From the NCBI GenBank assembly GCA_014904985.1, contig MU128930.1:1-64000 (forward strand): a stretch of DNA of 64,000 nucleotides, written 5' to 3'. The notes beneath the pieces are model-generated. The model ran no database searches. It was not told the DNA's origin and was given only the letters and a program-made list of their open reading frames with translations. A program made the position numbers and the translations under genes. Positions 10,687 through 23,458 of the stretch are shown one piece after another (position 1 is the first letter of the stretch; each line of letters starts with the position of its first letter). Origin of the DNA: Hydnum rufescens UP504 (taxonomy: Eukaryota; Basidiomycota; Agaricomycetes; Cantharellales; Hydnaceae).

Positions 10687-11314
10687 TTGACTTTCCGCCC
10701 TACCCGGATGTAAACCGAGAATTTGGCGCACTGGGTTTGACACATTCGGATCCAATCCGAGATCACGCCTCGCCCGACAACTCGGCGGGAGATCAGGAGA
10801 GTGTTATATACGTACGAAAGGCCTAAGGGTCACGTCTGTTATGTAGTGTAGTGAGTAATAGTCCTAGGGACTGAGTGTAAGCTTTTGGTGGGCCCCTGGT
10901 TCAAACCCCGCCAATGTTGAAGTTTTCTTTAAGTTCGAATTAAGCGCTCACCCGGTACTCCGGCTTGCAGCCTTCGTGCTATGGTAAAGGGCCATCTACA
11001 TGGTATTCTGACCTCCCTCCCCCTACCCTCATAGTCATGCACGCACGGTGGAAATTTCCTTTTTCGGAATTCCGGAGAATCTTCTCCAAACCCGCTCAAA
11101 GCTTGTTAAATCACTTAAAAAATATAATTTATGAGCTAACTACTTATGTTTCTGCTACCTAAAGATCATATCTAGCAACTTATCCCTCCTCAACTTGTGC
11201 CGGCGTTGAGTTCTTTCCGGTTTTGCATCCGGGTGGTGTTGAGTCACGTTCAAAATAAATTGCGCCGAATTCTGGGTTCTCGGTTTTGCATCCGGATAGG
11301 GCGGAAAGTACTCA
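10687..11314. mobile_element. Inverted-repeat element with a Pol III-like internal promoter
   Basis: The ends are inverted copies: ctttccgccctacccggatg followed by (t)aaaccgaga at 10691-10720 pairs with 11277-11310. A second, shorter copy of the right-end motif lies at 11215-11245. Between them, 10835-10920 has a tRNA-like layout: an A-box-like tagtgtagtgagtaat and a B-box-like ggttcaaacccc about 55 bp later. The T-arm would not pair well and no good acceptor stem forms, so it is a SINE-like or tRNA-derived piece rather than a working tRNA gene. Confidence 0.45.
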
Positions 11315-11319
11315 ACTAT

Positions 11320-12430
11320 TAGCAAGGCGCGGGTATTGCCGGTGAGCTGCCACCTGCAAAAGGAAATCCCTCAGGCATCACCGGATTCCACTTACTGCCT
11401 CAAGGCTCTGAACGAGTCTTCTGAAACCTTCGAAATCTTCAGGTAGCACGTGGGTTTTGCTGAGGTAAGTTGGGCGAATCCAATGCTGAAGAAATTCACG
11501 TATTAATGTCATTGGCGGCAAAAAATTAATACTCGCCATCAGGGGCTCGGTGCACCATAACATAATGCAGAGATAATTAAATTTGACGATATGCTGCTGT
11601 GTGCCAAGATCCTGATACAGCCCCGATTCTCATCCTTATCCTCATACACTTAGGAATCTGGGGAGGACGGCTTTCAGCAACCTTCCTGGGACGACAAAGA
11701 ACAGTCAATGTCGCCTTTATGTGGTATCAACTTTGCGTTCAAGGCCAAAACGTCAATATCGCTGAACTGAGTTCCTCCAAACATAGCCGCTCTGCACTTA
11801 CTGTATATGCGATCGGTTTTTGTGAATGGTGCGGCGGTGAATCTATGGGACAGTGGCTGGTCAGGAGCCGTTGTTTGCATGAAAAGCGCGCGACTGTATG
11901 TAAAGGATCCGAGTCATCATTCGCATTTCAGAATCAAGCCACACCGCTTGCCAGTTGGCGCCCCTTTGCATGTTTCGAAATTAGCGTAGCCCCTTTTTTC
12001 GAAAAGAAGGCTCTCGAGAGCTGTGTGGGGGGCCTAAAGAGGGTATTGGATATCAGATATCAGATGTGGATCCCCCCCCACTTCACGCGGCTACGGCTAG
12101 AATTGTCTAGCTCACCCAATGTACGATTGTACGTACGGAACGCCATTTTATTGTGAAGCATCGGTAGTTTTATTTCTCTATACGACTTCCCTGTCGCTCT
12201 CACCGTTATGGTACGCCTCGTGTTCATGTTTTCTAATGATTCGCTATCGCAAATACTGTTTAGTATCGTGATGATGCCTGAAAGAAGCCCCATCAGGTGG
12301 CCCAAAACGTGGTTGCCTCGTTGCATTCCCTAAAATGAACAAAAATTGTCACTCATGACCTGTGGTTACTTACTGGCGCGACAGTCTCATCGATGTTCAT
12401 GTCAAGAGCCGTGCGCGAGGGAGTAACGGA
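11320..12430. repeat. 1-kb non-coding repeat block, copy 2
   Basis: This is the direct-orientation counterpart of 4980-5980, matching best at 11690-12350. Shared landmarks include gggcgaatccaa, atcaactttgcgttcaaggc, the ctctcgagagctgtgtgggg palindrome-like stretch and cattttattgtgaagcatcgg. The copies differ by many substitutions and small indels, so the duplication is old. No shared protein frame is kept. Confidence 0.6.
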
Positions 12431-15400
12431 CGAATGTTCAGCGCTAATCAACCCGCTATCATCCAAGTCAAAAATCCAGGCACAGAAACACTTTTGCGAA
12501 CATTGGATTTTTCCATTTCGGATGACTGTCGGACATTCGGAAATATCCGGCCAAGTTTCAGGGGCCGAATATAAAGTATCGGACCGGAGCTAAGACAGAC
12601 TAGACAGTGGTAAATAAGGCTAAACGAAACACGGATCTGACCTTTTCCTCTTTTTGGCCCCAGATCTCGGGAGGACCCGCCGGCTCAGTTTTTGGTTGTT
12701 TTCTACACAAGGCTAGTGCATTTGCTCGCCTCACTGACCCCGCAGATATTTGGAATTCGAAGAGCGATTACAAAATAGCGGGATGATCAGAAATGTGGAG
12801 ACGAGCAATCACTTTCTGGCACACCTCCCCCCCCCCAACAAACGCTAAGCCACGCCTTTCACACATGTTTTCCCTGTTTTGTATTATATTTTCTCGATCT
12901 TCCCATAGGACCCTAGGGAGTTTCGTCCCCCATGACTCGACCCCATGTTCTTCGACGAGATGTTAATGACCGCTCGCCGTCGTCCAAAAAACTCAAGGCT
13001 GGCGGTCCGCACATATACTGTAAATCCAATCCAAAGCCCAACACGCCGCGGGAAGAATTGTACTACACCACGGAATGATACGGTGCTCAGTGACTGTATT
13101 AGATATTTGAGCAAATCCGCAGGTAGTCACCATCCAGTTACCCAGTATCCAGTATCCAATTCCAATTCCAATCCAAAAGCAAAATCACCATCCATCACGG
13201 TTGTTTTAATTGCCGCATATTGTCACGACATGTCTCCTCGGCCACGAGTGGTACTGTATCCACCTCGCCATCAGGACAGCCCTCGCCACAAACATCGGGC
13301 CGGCCCCCCGCCGCCGCCCCCATCTCCATCCACCTCCCTCCCCCATCATCGTCTAGCATTCCCATAGGTATATCATCCTAGAACAGAAATCCAACTGATC
13401 ACTTCCCTGGAGATCCGCGCTCAACTGGGTCAAATTTCGCCAAAAAAACAAAATTAAAATTAAAATTGCTATAGAAATGAAAGGTTTCGCGTGATCGTGA
13501 CCGCCTGGCCCTCACACGCGCGCCAAGTATAATAACACACATGTACACACACTTCGCACCTCTCCTCCTCACTGCAGTCAGCCCACAATGCGGTATACAC
13601 ACCCAAAGCCCCCGCCCCTCCGCCCCCGGCCCCTGGCCACGGCCACGGCCAGGTCCACCTCCATGCCGCTCGCTTAGCCCCACAGAACGAGCCTCCAACG
13701 ACCCCTTAACCATATGTTCAGTACTGCGCGTACGCATACATACAGTGATATATATATATATGTGTGTGCACGCGATCATGTGTTCCGTTCCTCCATTCGC
13801 TCGTTTGGTCGGTTCGTAATAAAATAACGATTGTCCATCCCGTATTTGAGCCCCCTAGCTAGCAATCACCAGGCCAATAGATAAGATGAGTCCCGAATAT
13901 ATAGAGGGGTCACAGCTTTGCGAGAGCACACATAAACCCCACTCCTGAGGCTTTACCGTGACACTATGTAGTAGGGGTTTTAATTTTTGTCAAACAACAA
14001 GTTCATAAATCCAATTACAGTAGTATTTTATCAGAAGAAGAACTCGACTTCTTTTATGTTATCTTGGGGGGGCTATTATAGGTTTGGGCTGTGTATGGGA
14101 AACGCCCTACGCGATGCTGGGGCTGACGACAGGTAAGGTGGAAAGGATTCGTTGGTCGCGTCGGTGGCATATACATCGATATATCTGAATCGGTTGTGCT
14201 AGAGCTCTTCGAGGAAAAAAAAAAGGGGGGGGGATAGGGGGTTGTACACTATCAGGAACAATAGTCGCTTTATGCAAGTCCTTAATACCGTCCTACCTAC
14301 CAGCTACCTGTCAATGTCCAATGGTCCAATTTCAGGGCAGTGAGAGTCCCGGTCGCCTGATCATGGAGAGGTTTCTCACGGGGAGGGGGGGATGGGGTTC
14401 GGCACCAAGGATCGGCCGGAGCGTTCCTAACTATATAACATTGATATCTGGCGTTTCCCTCCCCCCCCCCCCGCACCTATTTATTAACTGTTGTGATAAC
14501 GCGCACAGCCCAGGGGGTAATAAAGCGATAAGTGAGAAGGTGGAACGCGAGGATCCCTTGATCCACGCATACATGTATATATACTTTATATAGGGATCGA
14601 AGAACGAGGATCTAGGAATGAGAAAATTTTTTTTATCAATACTGTAGTTGGGGGCTTTACAGTTACTGTCCCAACATCGTTGACACCCCAAGAAAGGGAA
14701 CTCGGCGACAGGTGTGTTTTATTGAATCAGGCAAGGGCGAATCAAAAACACCCTTCTTTCGCCCAAAAAAAGGACAGAGAGATGATCCTTCTTTCCTTCC
14801 AATTCCCTCCTTCTGGGAATAAAGCGATCGAGCTAGCGAATTACTCGAATGGGAAAAGCGTTGTCGTCCCTGTGCTGTGTGTGTATATATATATGTGTCT
14901 TGTTTTATTGTCAAGCGTTACCATTTGTTCAGGCTGAGGGCCGGATTGGCAAGGGGGATCGCTGGGACCGGCGTGGCCTCACGAGAAATGAGATGGGACA
15001 GAGAGAGGGGGGGAAGGAAGGATCAGTATCGCCTATCAGGGGATCAGAACAGAGCCAGATCGGACAAAAAAGGACAAAGGATCAAAAAAAGGAGATTTCC
15101 CCCTGCCAAATTAGGCTGGCTGTTGTTATTGTTACGAGAAGGTACAATTATCCGCATCAAGGCGATAATGCGCGCGCGGACCGTGGACGGCCTCAAGGCA
15201 CCTCAAGCGACACCTGCTCAATGCAATATCTCGCTCAAAGGACGGAAGAGAATGAATTGTTTTCACAGCTGGGAAGAACCAGGACCACCACTACCACTAC
15301 TAGATCGATCCAGAATGGGCATGAGATTATTGGACATTAATATGTGCGTGGCGAGGTGGTGCATTTCATTTACGACGAGAAAAAGAGAAATGTGTGTATG

Positions 15401-16004
15401 CAGTGCGGGCAATGATGGGAATAGGATGGCGGTCCAGAGGTCGATCCAAGATGAAAGCAAAGAGTAAGAAAAAGTGAGAGAGAGGAGTCTGTCACACATC
15501 ATAAAGAAGATAACTCTCCCGCGCACAACGCGAGGGAGCTTTGGTTTGTAGATACGTGGAACAACATGCGCAAGGTCGGGAATAGGATGCGCCCGAGGAG
15601 CGGGATAGCGAGCAAGTAGGAGTGGAGGTATTTTAGGGGAGTATGAAGACGGAAACGACAGGGGGGAAGTGTCGGTGAACTCGGGATAGCAAGTGTAAGA
15701 GGAGAAGGTGTGCATGAGGGGGTGATGATGCATTGAGCAGATGTTGAGACAATCAGGCCAAAAGATACGGTCGAGGATAACATGGTTGTAGATGGATGTG
15801 CGATAATAGATATAACACGTCGTGGTGATATAGATCACTTGTGACGAGGGGAAGTGATCGAAAGACAATTGCGCTTTTATACATACGTCCACCGTTTTGT
15901 GTCAACCCCCGCAGGGTTTATTTAACGTCGGCTAGCGATCATAGTTCGCAGGAGGAACGGTGAGGGAGAGCAAAATGACAGCGAAGAATGGAAATGGAGT
16001 CTGG
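12431..16004. other. Gene-free stretch with simple-sequence tracts
   Basis: I see no supported gene. There are C-, A- and G-rich tracts (poly-C near 12827 and 14462, an A/G run near 14214), a (TA)-rich tract near 13750, and short TG runs near 14880. The part just below 16004 is probably the 3' untranslated and downstream region of the cyclin gene on the minus strand. ORFs of up to about 200 codons here are compositional and have no domain. Confidence 0.5.
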
Positions 16005-17021
16005 CTACCACACCGCAGGCGCAGCAAAGGCGTACGGTCTGTTTACGTCGTTCATGTCCTCGTGCTTGCCTGCAGCAGAAACCACGAGGCCACCGGTCTG
16101 CATGACTTTAGGGATCGATGAAACCGATGCAGAGACGAGAACCTGAGGTTGGTGGCTGTCACCGTCCAGCGAAGGCGGGGTATGAGGCGCTGAAGAGGCA
16201 GGGGACGTTGTATCAGAATGTGACGGACTATCTGGTTCTGACGCAGGGGATACCTCCCCCGAGTCTGGGGATGGAAAGATCGCAGTAGGGACTCCCGGAG
16301 GGTAGGCCGTGGCCGTCGGTTCACTAACGGCAGGACCGGATGGGGCGGCAGGCTGTTTCCGGGCGACTTTGGCGAGGTCAAACGCTGCAGGAGCAATACC
16401 CGTGCCAAATTCGGCCTTGACCTTCTCCGTGAAAACTTCGAGCTCAGTAGGCTGGATGTTCAGGATCCACTCTAGGTACCCGCACATCTCCCGTTCCATC
16501 TGATTGATCTCGCGGAGGGAGAACATGCCCTGGCCGACAACGCACCAGGACTTGTTAGAATAAGTGTCGTCGCATACGACTTTGGACGCAATCATGAAGG
16601 CTGAGATGAATAATCTGTGACCAGAGGACCCTCGGGCAGCAGGGAAGCGAGACTTGAGACGCTGGAGGAGGAAGAGGGCGGCGAAGGTGACACTACTGCT
16701 TAGCCTAGTGCGGTGGAGAGCGTATGCGACAAAGTGCGCGAGTTTGGGAGACGGTACGGGAGCGCCCGTTTGGGTTACCGCATTTGACTGTGGGGGACGT
16801 CGGGACAAGAGAAGAGATGCGTGATGAAGGTAGCGGCCATCCGGGCGGCGTATTCGTGGCCATAAAACGGATCACTACTTGCCTGAGGAGAAGGGGTTGA
16901 GAGGATCGCGCTGTGAAAGGAATGCGCTGGCACTCACCCCTGCCGGATTTTGATGGGTGGGGGCCTTGGCCTGGCGTCTGGGAGATATCCGTCGCTGTGG
17001 AGGAGCAACATCTGCGGTCAT
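16005..17021 (-). CDS. Cyclin (Pho80/Pcl-like, cyclin N-terminal domain)
   Basis: This is predicted to be a regulatory subunit of a cyclin-dependent kinase of the Pho85/Cdk5 type, acting in nucleus and cytoplasm. Exon 1 (17021-16938) encodes 28 residues starting MTADVAPPQRRISPRRQ. A 55-nt GT-AG intron (16937-16883) follows, and exon 2 runs to the stop at 16005. The cyclin box begins at DPFYGHEYAARMAATFITHL and continues with FVAYALHRTRLSSSVTFAAL, RGSSGHRLFISAFMIASKV and the hallmark DDTYSNKSWCVVGQG, ending at MEREMCGYLEWILN. The C-terminal 140 residues are Ser/Pro/Thr rich and probably phosphorylated and disordered. One base appears to be missing near 16803 (a CCC run) between ITHLFSCP and the next segment; this is more likely a sequence error than a real break in such a conserved gene. 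A very long gene-poor region lies upstream. Confidence 0.85.
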
Positions 17022-19230
17022 ATCGGTATGGGCGGGTCGCAAAAGGGGAGAGGGGAACAAGGGACGGCGCGAGGGGAGGGGGGGCAGTCTAGCGGGGACA
17101 GAGAGCTGAGGTGAACACGGGCCTTCCTTCCTTCTTATAATCAAGACAATATAAGCTGAAAAATCCTGTGGCAGATTGATTTAATTGGAAATCGGACCAA
17201 AAGCTTTTCACGGAATCAAAATGGAAAACACGCCGACACCTGCGGGCAAGGGAAGGTGTACAGCCTGGAGCATGCTAGACGGTGCTCAGATCTGTGAGAC
17301 GTTGTGCGAGACGCCGCGTGGGACATCCGCCGGCCAACGAACAAGATATCTGAGTTGTATCTCTGTTGAATCATAGATGCCATGTCAATGCTGACCAAGA
17401 AAGCTGTCTGATTTTTCATCCTACGAGCCATGCCAGCCCATGCCCTAAGCAAAAACATGCGCAAGCTGTCCCAACTCGGCATATCCGGTGATCGCCGAGT
17501 CTCCCGTTTCGGAGCACCCCGCTCCAAGGGGCACCTCGCTCAACGGCTCCGGCGATACCGGCGAGACCGGCGCCACCGTCTCGGCAGACACCGCAATCCG
17601 GTTGGTCGACACCCACTCTGATTTGTGATTTGGATAGATGTTTGAGCTGACACCATCACCGCCTCGCTCTCTTTCCGATCTCTCGGTGCCTTTCCGGAGC
17701 CCAGGTCTGACACCCCCGCTTACACTCTCCCGAGCCTCCCACCTTGTGAAACACCAGGACTGCACATCCTGGTGGATCATTGTTCCTCCCCAACACACGT
17801 ACACACGTACACACGCACACATGTCAACTATTGGCAACCGCGTCCCTTGGCGCTGCGCCCCCCGGAATAAACTTTCCCGTCACCGCCATAGCAAAACTCT
17901 CATTCTCACTTAATTCAACTCTGCCCGCCTAGTGTGGGCTGTTTATTCACCCTACTAATGTGCAACCCTCTAGAACCATCTCGAACCGTGCACAGCTTTC
18001 GCCAACGCTCTCCAACGTCGTCGACGGTGGGGCGTGGAGCGCCAAATAGCCGGTCGGCTCCCTCGTGCCGGTTTGCATTTCGCATAACCTACGCGATGAC
18101 TAAGACGTCGTGGTCGACGTCGGGAGCTGTCTGTCTTACGTGCTTTGTCTGCGGTCATTGTGCTCCCTGGGGCACTGCCTTGACCGCCGTCTCCTGTCCT
18201 CTGTATTAGCAACTTGAGTTTGTTTGGGGGCGATGTGTGCCCCTCCCTCACGTCTGAGCTGCATGTTCATGTATCCCCACCCTGCCTACTGGACACGTTC
18301 CTCCCTTTTCTCCATCTACTGGTCGACATGCGTGACTGTTTAGGAGTAGCACCTCTATTGGCTCGCGTCCTGTGCATGCAACCATGTTACTGTAATATAT
18401 CCATGCTGCAAAATTGCTCCGCCCCGTTTTAGGCGCAAAAAGCGACCATTTCGGGCAAGCACAAGCGAGGAAGCGTTTCCGAAATGGTTGGCTTTTTTTC
18501 TTCGCCCTTTTTTCCCTACATTTCTCGCCTGTGATGAGCTGTCACCGAACCCAATGGCAACGGATCCAACGCCTCCCGTGCCCCCTTTCCCTCGGATATT
18601 GACTAATGTGGTCGTCTTCAGCCGCCTGCACACACGGACCATTGCTTACCACCCTCACGTCCCCAATAACCTAATCCCCTACAGCTCATTCATGATTACA
18701 AATCTATCACGTCCTTCACTGTAGTCAGTATTCCTGTTATGCCGTGCTCCCTTTTCTTTATCTCACCCCCTTGTCTCTTCGACCCCTTCGCCTACGTCCT
18801 GCTTATCGCGAATGATATTCCCAACTGGTCACCCCCTCCTTTCCAGTGTATATCAAACGGACATCAATACCCCTTTATAAACGCTGATTCTGGCGAGTCA
18901 ATTATCGGGGGTGCATCGCCATGCTCTCACCCCCCTTCATTCGCACCCCCTAGCGCTCGCCCACCGACTCGTCCGCGCCCAGACTCATCCGTGCTTCCCA
19001 GCTTCCTCGTTCTCGCGTTCGGTTATATTCGGCCATCCGGGCATTACTGGTATAAAAGCATGCACCCAATTTCCTTTGCAATTGTCACCCTCTCCCCATA
19101 TATCCATAGCGTACGGCATCATCCATTCCCGTTCATTTCTCACATTCTCCCTCGAAGCCGCAGAACCATCGCACGCCACTTAAGTACATCCTTATTCGCT
19201 ATAGAACCGAGGACTAAAGGAGGCCATATT

Positions 19231-19257
19231 CATCATCATCATCATCATCATCATCAT
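19231..19257 (+). repeat. (CAT)9 microsatellite
   Basis: Nine uninterrupted CAT units, followed by TATTGA. It would read as a poly-His tail of an overlapping ORF, but that ORF has no other coding character. Confidence 0.9.
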
Positions 19258-20189
19258 TATTGACGGGGAGGGGCGAAGTTCAGCCGCGGAACCTTTTGGT
19301 GGTGCTTTGCATCTTCAACCGAAACCGGACAACGCCCCCTCCGGGCCCTCCCTGCTCACCGTCGTCATAGAGATAAAACTGTCTCACATTATGAATTCCA
19401 CGTGCATCCCGAGGAGATAATCCTCCATTGCCTACCCCATATGTACCGCTATCTTTTTGTTTTGTTTTTCCTTTTTACTTTTACTTTTGTTTTGTTTTGT
19501 TCTTTTTTTTTGGCTTGGTTTTCCCGTTACGTACGTCTCACCTCCCCACGATCGATCTTGCAATTTGCGCCACACCGGCCGGTCCCAATGCCACCCGGTC
19601 ACTGCCATTATCCTTCTCTCCGCGCCCCGCGCCTAGCGAGCTCGCCTACATGCAACTATTATCACCGCCATCGCCACCACCTTCCTTTTGACATTCGATC
19701 GCAATCACGGCGGCAATTTTATTGGGGCCTTGAACCCACCCCTCTTAGTACTGTATACTGGCATTATTTCCTATCATCACCGCTCAAGCGCGCATCTGGA
19801 CATTCATTTTCAATTGCACGTAACAAAGCTCTGCATACGTTCGGGACATAAATAATATCATACCCCATCATTGGATATACACACACAGAGAAGAAGAACG
19901 ACAAACGCGCCACCCAGGAAACTGGTTACCCCTAGAACGAACCTCCTAATTATCCCCATCCCGCCCAGCTAGCTCACAATAATTGCAACCTGCAACCTGC
20001 AACCAATTTGACGCGGGACCGGGACGGATTCACATTGCATTGCATTGCATTGTGCTTTTTCCCTTCTTTCTCCAGGACAAAAACTACAGACAAAAGCCCT
20101 CCCTACATGTTACAGTAACAAGAAACAAAGGTTCGATCGAGGAGCAGCAGGGGCAACAAATTTTGCCTTGGTCTTGTCCGAGGATCGAA

Positions 20190-20306
20190 CCACTTTTTTT
20201 TTTTTGTTTGTTTTTTTTTTTCCCTCCATTTTTTGCACAAAAAAAAAGTCACTGGTTTTTTTTTGTCTGTTTTTTGTTTTTGTTTTTGTTTTTTTTGGTT
20301 TTTTCA
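20190..20306. repeat. T-rich tract with TTTTTG repeats
   Basis: About 115 bp almost only T and G on the plus strand, with several T runs of 8 or more and one A run (caaaaaaaaaagtc). It is a simple low-complexity tract, likely to be unreliable in length. Confidence 0.8.
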
Positions 20307-23300
20307 CACAGCCTTCAGGGCACACAGCCGCTTCGATACTTCCAATACTCACTTCTCCACACCAGTTTTCTCCTGAGACTTTCGCGCCCCGGTCCCAGGA
20401 CCTCTTCCCCCTGGATCCCTTTTTTCCCTTTAGGCACTGGGGCAAGGGGTTGGTTGACAGAATCTGGGTTCTGATTCTCATTTTTAATTTGACGTTGACG
20501 TCTTGATAATGAACTACTACTACTACAGCGGGAAGTTGGAGGGGGAGCCCCCAAGTATGGAGTGTGATAAGAAAAATGAAAATTCAAAGGGAACGACGAA
20601 GAGCAGGCGAGGAGGGGGGTTGGTTGGTTGGCTTCCATGCTGATGCGTGTAAATGAGAGGGCAGCCTACATGCGCATGCATGTATGTCCCAGAAACTATT
20701 GATAATTGACTTGATCATGACTCGACCTATACACGCGCCCCAGCCTTGCCACAAAGATTTCTGGGTAGGAGGGCCAGGGATATACGTATGCGCATCAGGA
20801 AAGAAGGGTCGGACGACCACGAGCACGGCGTCGACGCGGCCCTGTCTGGCCCCTCACCTCCAGGAGATAAGTGACGTACATAGATAGTATGCAGATTATT
20901 GCATGTATGTAAAAAAACAGAATCGGAATTGGAATCAGTGGATGGACGAATTGAAAAACCCATAGCCGCTCCTGACTGCTGTACAGGATTGTGGACAGTT
21001 GAGAATGCGGCTGCGGGAAGCGCACCTCCAAGATTCCAATTGGAGGGGGAATCTCGTAGCATAAACAGTTCTTTTTGTTTACATTTGTGCCGTACGTCTC
21101 ACAAGGAAGCACGTACGGCAAGAATGAGGGATTCTGTGGATCTGGGGCATGCATTCATGAATGGCTTTGAATTTGTATTGTATTGTATCGAGAGAAACGA
21201 CATCGATAAGGGATTTCAGGTATTCAGGTATGGGTATGCCGAAGGATGCCGAGAGTCAGCCACGCGATTGGGGAGCGAGGACGTGACGCTGAACGTCACG
21301 TCCCTTTGTCATGAGGCCACGGGAAAGCCGATGGTGCGTGTTCAAGCCAGCACGGGGTGTGCGGCCCTCTTGGCAATCTTGGCGCTGCGCTATGCTGCGG
21401 GGCTCCACCATCAGGAAATTTAAGCATCACATTGTAAGGGGAGCATATGTTCAAGCGCGCCCACGCACATGTGGATGACTTGAGATTACAGTAAGCGGTC
21501 ATGCGGATGTGCAAAGAACAGTCGGCTTTTGACGCGGTTCAGGTGCAATCTGCATGCTGCGGGGAGCCCACACTGTCGGATCATCGGATGCTTTTGCTGC
21601 TCCCTTGGGCCTGGAACGGGCATACTTGCAAGCGAGATAGACGAGAATGCAGTGCAACCATATAATGCGCATGCACCTACCCATTCCATCGGGGTTTTTG
21701 ACGGGAAAACTTGGCATGTGGCGATGGATAGGATCCAAAAGGAAGACAGAGTAGCCGTAATAAAAGTCCGCCGGGGATAACATTGTGGGGAGGAAACTAT
21801 TTGCAGGCATATCACTGTGGGAAGTAGCCGCGATAGCCGAATGCTGGACATGATGGCGGGAGAAAGAAAAGTAACGCTATGATGCGAAGATTAGGGTGCC
21901 AGGTTGGTCATTCCTCCACATATGCAAAAAAAAAAACACCCTTGAATTGAATGGTTGATCATCCTCGAAAACCCCGCAGGGCGAGCGATTCCTGCAAAAT
22001 ATCAGACGACCTTGTTCTGAGAATCCGATAGGACTTCCATTTCGCCACGCTGAGTAATACTGTAGTGGCTTTCGGTGGCTTGCTCCGGTAGATTGATGGC
22101 GTCCGAGTGTTCGGTGCTTGACTCATCTTTAATTCCGGTGATGAGGGATCGTGATGATGGTTCTGGAACTCGAGGGAAGTCGGAGAACCTACGAGGTCTC
22201 CCCACAAACAGGTAAGAATCGTGTCGAGGGAGCCTGGATTGCTCGTCCGAATGTAGGTTGATTACTGCATCTCCGGGATCACGTGCGGCGTCGCGCATGA
22301 TACACCCAGTAACTGGCCACAGCATGTTTCAAGCAGGCAGAAGATGCAGGCAAGAAAGATGCAGATGCGCACGCTCACACGCTGTGGGGCAGAACACCAG
22401 AACCTTGCGACCGCACATACGGCCTAGAGCAAGCACATAACCACGCCCACGAACAAGCACCGGCGGAGGAGGATCGTTTGGCGTCCATAGAGTCATGAAG
22501 ACTGCAAGTACCAGCAGACATTCAGTCGCCTAGCAAGATTGTGACAGGCAAGGCCAGTTGCCAACATTTGAAACTTCTAATCGCGGTATGGCAAGTGCAG
22601 GATATACGGCGCGGAGGGAATGATCCGCCGTGCCCTGGTTCTGCAAGACGGGAGGTACATGGCGTCGAGTTGCCCTGCAGATCATTGGACCGTCGTGGAC
22701 AGCGTGAGGCCGCCGGCGGCAAGTCCCGCGCGGCCAAATCTCACCATTTGGCCTTCATTCCTTTTACTTCGTCGGTTCCTGAAATATTCAACATAATATT
22801 CCTACTGAGAGCATGAATCCCAGAGGATCTTCTCTTCCCCGTCGTTTTTACTTGGGGCAACAGACCTATTCCTTGAAACCTGCCTCCCTCTTGATCCGCA
22901 CCTGGTCAGGCTCTCAGAATGCAGCACAGTGGTGTTTTACTTCGTGCCTGTTTCCCACCTCGCCCCCTCCCGCTGGTGGAAACCTAAGGGAGTGTCGCAT
23001 GTATAGGGCATCTCTACTTTCTGCTCGTGTCTAATCTCAATTTATTCGCCAAACTCGATTATTGCTCGACATTTATCTCCATTCCAAGCTGCCGTCTGCT
23101 GCCATGCCATCAAAAGCATCACCCCCCTGAGAGACCCGATTCGGTTCTAGAACATCACAAGAACTCTGCTGCCGCTCCTGTGCGGCCGAATTCCCTGTAT
23201 CAAATCGTATCAAAGGTCCCCAGGGGCCACAATCAAACCCACCCTCTCCAAATGGTCAGTCTTCTTTACCACAACTGGCCTACGCGTGGGTGCGCATGGC

Positions 23301-23458
23301 ACGCAGTAAATCGTCAGATCCATTATGCTTCCAACCAATTTTTTACGGTTATGGCAGTCTCAAATGTATTGGGTGCGGGCGTGGTATGTTCCTCGGGGTA
23401 CAAACTTCGAGTTCTGGACGAGCTGCCCACCCCTGTCCCATCGGCATTCCCAGATTGA

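Noticed and set aside
10835..10920. Possible tRNA gene
   Set aside because: A- and B-box-like motifs exist, but the T stem does not pair and no acceptor stem closes; kept only as a SINE-like part of a repeat.
14877..15467. 196-codon plus-strand ORF
   Set aside because: Composition follows A/G-rich low-complexity DNA with no family motif, and the same stretch is open on the other strand too.
18739..20506. Several ORFs of 150-175 codons, one ending in a His run, one Phe-rich
   Set aside because: They read through microsatellites and T runs; the His and Phe runs are (CAT)n and (T)n translated.
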